A DNA stretch of 64,000 nucleotides, from assembly GCA_964392775.1 (NCBI GenBank), contig CAYMRD010000002.1, forward strand, positions 124,001 through 188,000, written 5' to 3'. Origin of the DNA: UKL13-3 sp964392775 (GTDB lineage: Bacteria > Bacteroidota > Bacteroidia > UKL13-3). Positions 59,722 through 64,000 of this stretch are shown piece by piece. How positions within the stretch are numbered: position 1 is the first letter of the stretch; every line of letters starts with the position of its first letter. The position numbers were made by a program, and so were the translations under genes. The notes under the pieces are model-generated. The model worked only from the letters and a program-made list of their open reading frames with translations. It ran no database searches and had not been told where the DNA came from.

Positions 59722-62199
59722 ATGAAAGAAAGAGATTCGTTTGTAATACAAAGCCTTATCAGTGATGAGAGCGATAACCAGGAGTTCATTTCATTGCTTT
59801 CTCAGGAAGAGGAAGAGGAAATGGATAAGGAAATTTTGCCTGATAGTCTGCCAATATTACCGCTTCGCAATACCGTATTGTTTCCGGGGGTTGTCATACC
59901 CATTACCGTGGGGCGCGATAAATCCATCAGCCTCATTAAGGATGCTTACAAGAGCAAAAGTCCGATTGGCGTAGCTACACAGCTGGATGCCAATGTGGAA
60001 GACCCGGAGTTTGCCGATTTATATCAGGTAGGAACCGTGGCGCAAATCATAAAAATGCTGCGCATGCCCGATGGCAATACCACTGTCATTATTCAGGGTA
60101 AAAGACGTTTCCGCCTCAAAGAATGCCTGAGCACCGAACCGTATATCCGCGCCAGCATTACCGCTTTGCCCGAGTACAAACTCGACAGCAATAAGGAGCA
60201 AACCGCTTTGGTATCGTCTATCAAAGATTTAGCCCTGCAGATCATTGACGTTTCGCCTTATATCCCTTCCGAAGCCAGCATCGCCATCCGCAATATCGAA
60301 AGTCCTAAGTTTTTGGTGAATTTTATCTCCTCAAACATGAACCTCGATGTAGCGGGCAAACAATCTATTTTAGAGATTGAAGCCTTTAAAGAGCGTGGTG
60401 AAAAGGTGCTCGAATACCTCACCAAAGAATTACAGCAACTACAGCTCAAAAACGAAATTCAGAGCAAGGTTCGGGGCGACTTAGACAAACAACAACGCGA
60501 ATACTTTTTACAGCAACAAATACGTGCCTTACAGGAAGAGTTGGGACAAGACTCGCCTGAGCGGGAAATTGAAAACATGCTCAAGGCTGCCGAAGCAAAA
60601 AAATGGGGCGAAACAGTGATGGCAGCCTTTAAAAAGGAAGTTGAAAAACTGCGCAGAATGAACCCGATGGCTCCCGATTATTCGATGCAATCGAGTTACC
60701 TGCAAACCTTATTGGACCTTCCCTGGGGTGATTATACCAAAGACAGTTTTGACCTGAAACGTGCCGAGAAAATTTTGGATGAAGATCATTTTGGCCTCGA
60801 AAAAATTAAGGAACGTATCCTCGAATACCTTGCAGTGTTGAAGCTGAAAGGCAATATGAAAAGTCCGATTTTGTGTTTGGTAGGCCCTCCGGGTGTGGGT
60901 AAAACTTCCCTCGGAAAATCCATCGCCAAATCATTGAACCGCAAGTATGCGCGCATAGCCTTGGGTGGATTACACGATGAAAGCGAAATCCGCGGACACC
61001 GCAGAACTTATATCGGTGCCATGCCCGGACGTATCATCCAAAACCTGAAAAAGGTCAATTCATCCAACCCGGTTTTTGTATTGGATGAAATTGATAAAAT
61101 TGGGAACAGCTTTAGGGGCGACCCATCCTCTGCCCTGCTTGAGGTACTCGACCCTGAACAAAACCATGCGTTTTACGATAACTATGTAGAGATTGACTAC
61201 GACCTTTCGAATGTGATGTTCATTGCTACGGCCAACTCACTGGATACCATTCAGCCGGCTTTGCTCGATCGTATGGAGATCATTGAGGTGAACGGGTATA
61301 CACTAGAGGAAAAAATTCAGATTGCCCGCAAATACTTATTGCCTAAACAAAAAGAAAACCACGGATTAAAGAAGGCCGACTTCGATTTAACAGACGAAGC
61401 CCTCGAAAAAATTGTGGAAGGTTATACCCGCGAAAGTGGTGTGCGTGGACTCGAAAAACAAATTGCTTCAGTGGCCCGCAATGTGGCCCGCCAAAAAGTA
61501 AGCACCGGCAAGGGCAAAAAGAAACTCGACAGCGAAGATGTGTACAATATCTTAGGTGTGGAACGTGTAGAAAAAGAAAGCTACCAGAACAACGATGTGG
61601 CCGGTGTGGTTACAGGGCTGGCCTGGACCAGCGTAGGTGGTGAAATTTTGTTTATCGAAAGTTCATTGACCAAAGGAACCGGAAAACTCACCCTCACAGG
61701 TTCGTTGGGTGATGTGATGAAAGAGTCGGCCATTACGGCTTTGACCTTCTTAAAATCGCATTCAGACTATTTGCAAATTGACCCGCTTGTGTTTGACCAA
61801 TGGGACCTGCATATCCACGTACCGGCAGGTGCTGTGCCTAAAGATGGTCCTTCGGCCGGTATCACCATGCTTACCTCATTGGCTTCGGTATTTACCCAAC
61901 GTAAGGTAAAAGCAAAACTGGCCATGACAGGCGAGATCACCCTGCGTGGCAAGGTATTGCCGATTGGTGGTGTGAAAGAAAAAATACTGGCCGCCAAACG
62001 TGCCGGCATCAACGATATCATCCTCTGCGAGAACAACCGCAAAGATGTAAATGAAATAAAGGCTGATTATTTGAAAGACCTGAACTTCCACTTTGTAACC
62101 AATATGTTAGAAGTGCTGGATATTGCCCTCTTAGAAGAAAAAGTAAGCGGGGCTATGAACCTTGCGGTGCAAGCTAAGCCAGTGACGACTAATAGTTAA
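59722..62199 (+). CDS. lon: Endopeptidase La (Lon protease), ATP-dependent
   Basis: Lon degrades misfolded and regulatory proteins in the cytoplasm. The 825-residue protein has the LON substrate-binding domain (LPILPLRNTVLFPGVVIPI), AAA+ module (Walker A GPPGVGKTSLGKS, Walker B PVFVLDEIDKIG) and a C-terminal protease domain with catalytic Ser711 (KDGPSAGITM) and Lys754 (second Lys of GGVKEK). An acidic N-terminal extension (SQEEEEEMDKE) precedes the LON domain, as in other Bacteroidota Lon. It stands alone, with a palindrome-rich gap after it. Confidence 0.97.
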   Translation: MKERDSFVIQSLISDESDNQEFISLLSQEEEEEMDKEILPDSLPILPLRNTVLFPGVVIPITVGRDKSISLIKDAYKSKSPIGVATQLDANVEDPEFADLYQVGTVAQIIKMLRMPDGNTTVIIQGKRRFRLKECLSTEPYIRASITALPEYKLDSNKEQTALVSSIKDLALQIIDVSPYIPSEASIAIRNIESPKFLVNFISSNMNLDVAGKQSILEIEAFKERGEKVLEYLTKELQQLQLKNEIQSKVRGDLDKQQREYFLQQQIRALQEELGQDSPEREIENMLKAAEAKKWGETVMAAFKKEVEKLRRMNPMAPDYSMQSSYLQTLLDLPWGDYTKDSFDLKRAEKILDEDHFGLEKIKERILEYLAVLKLKGNMKSPILCLVGPPGVGKTSLGKSIAKSLNRKYARIALGGLHDESEIRGHRRTYIGAMPGRIIQNLKKVNSSNPVFVLDEIDKIGNSFRGDPSSALLEVLDPEQNHAFYDNYVEIDYDLSNVMFIATANSLDTIQPALLDRMEIIEVNGYTLEEKIQIARKYLLPKQKENHGLKKADFDLTDEALEKIVEGYTRESGVRGLEKQIASVARNVARQKVSTGKGKKKLDSEDVYNILGVERVEKESYQNNDVAGVVTGLAWTSVGGEILFIESSLTKGTGKLTLTGSLGDVMKESAITALTFLKSHSDYLQIDPLVFDQWDLHIHVPAGAVPKDGPSAGITMLTSLASVFTQRKVKAKLAMTGEITLRGKVLPIGGVKEKILAAKRAGINDIILCENNRKDVNEIKADYLKDLNFHFVTNMLEVLDIALLEEKVSGAMNLAVQAKPVTTNS

Positions 62200-62496
62200 C
62201 AGCATATTCATTCCATACAAAAGCCCAATTATTCTATCAATCTGATGTGGCTAATTTTCTGATATGGAATGCTTTTTCTGTCTGTTGTAGTTGTGGATTA
62301 GGGGAATTTTTGGCTAATTCTTTACCTGCGTGAAAATGCGCGAACTTTCTTTTCAGTTTTAACATGCTTTCTTAGTTCCTGCTCTAAAAAATCAAAAACC
62401 GCCGTGAGTTTTCTGTTTGACTCCCGGAGGTTTTTGATTTACTGTATCAACTTCACTTTTTATCTTGGGCTTTGCAGCTTATTTATTATTGTTATG
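62200..62496. other. Gap after lon with a long hairpin
   Basis: No gene is seen. A 12-bp perfect stem AAATCAAAAACC (62389-62400) / GGTTTTTGATTT (62429-62440) extends inward with 6 of 8 further pairs around a 12-nt loop. It lies about 190 nt after the lon stop and could end the lon transcript or be a repeat; the stem lacks a downstream T tract beyond its own arm. Confidence 0.5.
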
Positions 62497-62627
62497 TATT
62501 AGTAAAGTGTTGTTTTTTAGCAATCAGTCCGGTCGAGTAGCAATTGCTGAGGATTTGTAGAGCATTGCGTATCGAGACCAAACACTTCTCGATACGGCTT
62601 GCAGCCTACTCGAAGTGACTACCAACA
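62497..62627 (-). repeat. 131-bp palindromic repeat, copy D (inverted partner of 23303-23433)
   Basis: In reverse orientation this is identical to copy A except at two positions. It lies between the convergent lon and choice-of-anchor I genes, again a convergent site, as for copy A. Confidence 0.92.
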
Positions 62628-62652
62628 ACATTACATTAATACATAACCTTTA

Positions 62653-64000
62653 TTATTTACTCACAACTAAACGAACTACACCCCCGTCCAGTGTGCGGAC
62701 AAAATAAATACCTTGTTTGTAACCACTCACGTCTAAAGTTAATCGGTTAGTTCCTTTATAAACCATTCTGCCCAAACCATCCGTTACTTCAACATCGGCC
62801 ACTCTGTTGAAATAAACAATACCGTTGTTAGATGGATTCGGAAATATATTAAAGGTTGTGGTAGTGGCCGAAACTGAATTTATCGCAGTAGCAACATTAT
62901 TGTTTTTGACTTCAAAAACCGAAAGTGTTCCGCTTATTTCATTTGCCACTATAATATAATCTTTACCATCTGGACTCTGAGCCGCAGGAATAAAAATAAT
63001 GCCTTCCGGACCATGGTCGCCTGTATAGGCAGATACGCTACGGCTGTTTTTGTAGTCAACAAATTTTACATCATTGGGGTCGGTAACATCATATACCATC
63101 ACACCGCCAATCCGCTCAAGCGAGATGAAAGCGTATTTTTTACCTGAAAGTTCTGCGATAATAACGCCTTCGGGTTCGGGACCTTTTGCACGACTGCGGG
63201 ATTTCTTAGAATTGCTTTCGTGGTCGGAATTAAACAACGCTGAAATGGACGGCTCGGTTGAAGTGTATAATTCAAAATCATCACCACTGTCATACACCAA
63301 TGTTTTAGTATCTGCATTCCAGATAGAAAATGAACGTGTTCCAACGCAATAAATTTCATCGTAATCACCATCACCGTCCGTGTCACCATTCAGGTTGGTT
63401 ACACGCATACGCCCCAGATTGTGGCTTTGCTTGAGCATTGCTGCATTGGGAAACGTTGCAGAGTCTAATACATAATCGGCAGCGCCAACAGTTGTACGTT
63501 CAACCAATGCCGCATATTCTTTTTCATCACCTTCGTTGGCTGTGATAATATAGTTTGTTGAGCCAACCGAATAGGTTGCCAGCGCATCAGGAATATAAAA
63601 CGCTTTCAGGGGCCAGTTGGCTATCAGTATTTCGTTGTTGTTATCAGAAGCATCAAACCCATTGCCCGTAGCATTAAAATCTTTTGTTCCCAAAGCCCAT
63701 AAGTTTGTTACCGTGTTTGTTTGCAAGTTAATTTCGGCAATGGCATTATTTTCCTGTAAAGTAACCCATGCCTTTTGCGAGTTGCCGCTGATGGCAATGT
63801 ATTCTGGCTCTAAATCCTGCGAAAGCGTGCTTGCCGACCATGTTTTACGCACTCCGCTTGCTATTAAAGCAGCTTCCTGTGCATTAAACGATGTGAAATA
63901 TAATGTGGTAACATTTGCCTGTGTCAGCGATGTAATTCCACCCGAAATATCAATAACGCTCACCGAACCTTCGGGATCAACGCTATAATCGGTTTTGGGT
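62653..64000 (-). CDS. Choice-of-anchor I family secreted protein, T9SS type A, 5' part beyond the window
   Basis: The frame stays open to the window end (codons reading PKTDYSVDPEGSVSVIDIS), so the N-terminus lies outside. The visible part of about 450 residues holds propeller-like repeats (PEYIAISGNSQKAWVTLQEN, EPEGVIIAELSGKKYAFISL, GPEGIIFIPAAQSPDGKDYI) as in choice-of-anchor I/alkaline-phosphatase-like secreted proteins, and ends with a sorting domain starting FNIFPNPSNNGIVYF and finishing GGVVRLVVSK. A GTG within the frame (63963) is not the real start. It would be exported by the T9SS; the substrate is unknown. Confidence 0.88.
   Translation of the reverse strand, partial: PKTDYSVDPEGSVSVIDISGGITSLTQANVTTLYFTSFNAQEAALIASGVRKTWSASTLSQDLEPEYIAISGNSQKAWVTLQENNAIAEINLQTNTVTNLWALGTKDFNATGNGFDASDNNNEILIANWPLKAFYIPDALATYSVGSTNYIITANEGDEKEYAALVERTTVGAADYVLDSATFPNAAMLKQSHNLGRMRVTNLNGDTDGDGDYDEIYCVGTRSFSIWNADTKTLVYDSGDDFELYTSTEPSISALFNSDHESNSKKSRSRAKGPEPEGVIIAELSGKKYAFISLERIGGVMVYDVTDPNDVKFVDYKNSRSVSAYTGDHGPEGIIFIPAAQSPDGKDYIIVANEISGTLSVFEVKNNNVATAINSVSATTTTFNIFPNPSNNGIVYFNRVADVEVTDGLGRMVYKGTNRLTLDVSGYKQGIYFVRTLDGGVVRLVVSK

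Noticed and set aside
1..64000. Prophage, integrated element or insertion sequence
   Set aside because: No integrase, transposase, phage structural gene or attachment site was recognised; repeats present are non-coding miniature elements.

Overview
The window reads as chromosomal DNA of a Bacteroidota (Bacteroidetes) bacterium, order uncertain. Evidence: several secreted proteins end in type IX secretion (T9SS) sorting domains of type A or type B; a gliding-motility gene (gldC) is present; there are Bacteroidota-specific families (DUF5723, DUF4294, a Porin_10-like barrel, choice-of-anchor propellers); and promoters match the Bacteroidota form TTTG-N19/20-TAnnTTTG rather than the E. coli form. 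Shine-Dalgarno sequences are mostly absent. No phage, transposase, plasmid gene or CRISPR array was seen. The accessory signal is a rich set of short palindromic intergenic repeats.

Layout. 1-4.1 kb: the end of a TPR protein, an orphan HPt protein, an NlpC/P60 hydrolase, a peroxiredoxin and a secreted M28 peptidase, with two strong terminators. 4.3-10.9 kb (minus): a tripartite RND efflux operon (adaptor, pump, outer-membrane channel) interrupted by two copies of a MITE-like repeat and preceded by a small membrane or secreted protein. 11.2-15.9 kb: a large T9SS beta-helix protein, a secreted protein of unknown function and a tRNA-Ser. 15.9-23.3 kb: a RIC/hemerythrin protein divergent from trpS, then a second complete RND efflux operon. 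23.4-29.3 kb (minus): a three-gene envelope operon of unknown function. 29.4-34.0 kb: DUF423 protein, DnaQ-like exonuclease, NtrC-type regulator, lipB and lpxK. 34.1-40.7 kb: a tightly packed operon of two paralogous T9SS LVIVP proteins, a porin-like barrel and an LTA-synthase-like enzyme, followed by gldC. 41.2-45 kb: Kdo synthesis (kdsD/kpsF-like and kdsA), a GNAT and an MFS carrier. 45-48.8 kb: a 1272-residue PKD-repeat T9SS type B protein. 49-52 kb: mtaB, lgt and a DUF4294 protein. 52.5-54.2 kb (minus): an ECF sigma factor with a small partner, and an outer-membrane barrel. 54.4-64 kb: uvrA with an unusual in-frame insertion, a TetR regulator, a PepSY-like secreted protein, lon, and the 3' part of a choice-of-anchor I T9SS protein cut by the window end.

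Common themes are envelope building (LpxK, KdsA, KdsD, Lgt, LTA-synthase-like), export (two RND pumps, an MFS carrier, T9SS cargo) and housekeeping (trpS, uvrA, lon, mtaB, lipB). Points most worth a second look: TAnnTTTG boxes ending only 3-7 nt before start codons, which imply leaderless or near-leaderless mRNAs; a 131-bp inverted repeat pair 39 kb apart that lies between convergent genes both times; MITE-like elements inside the efflux operon; a repeat-like in-frame insertion in uvrA; and the uncharacterised four-gene T9SS/porin/LTA-synthase operon.
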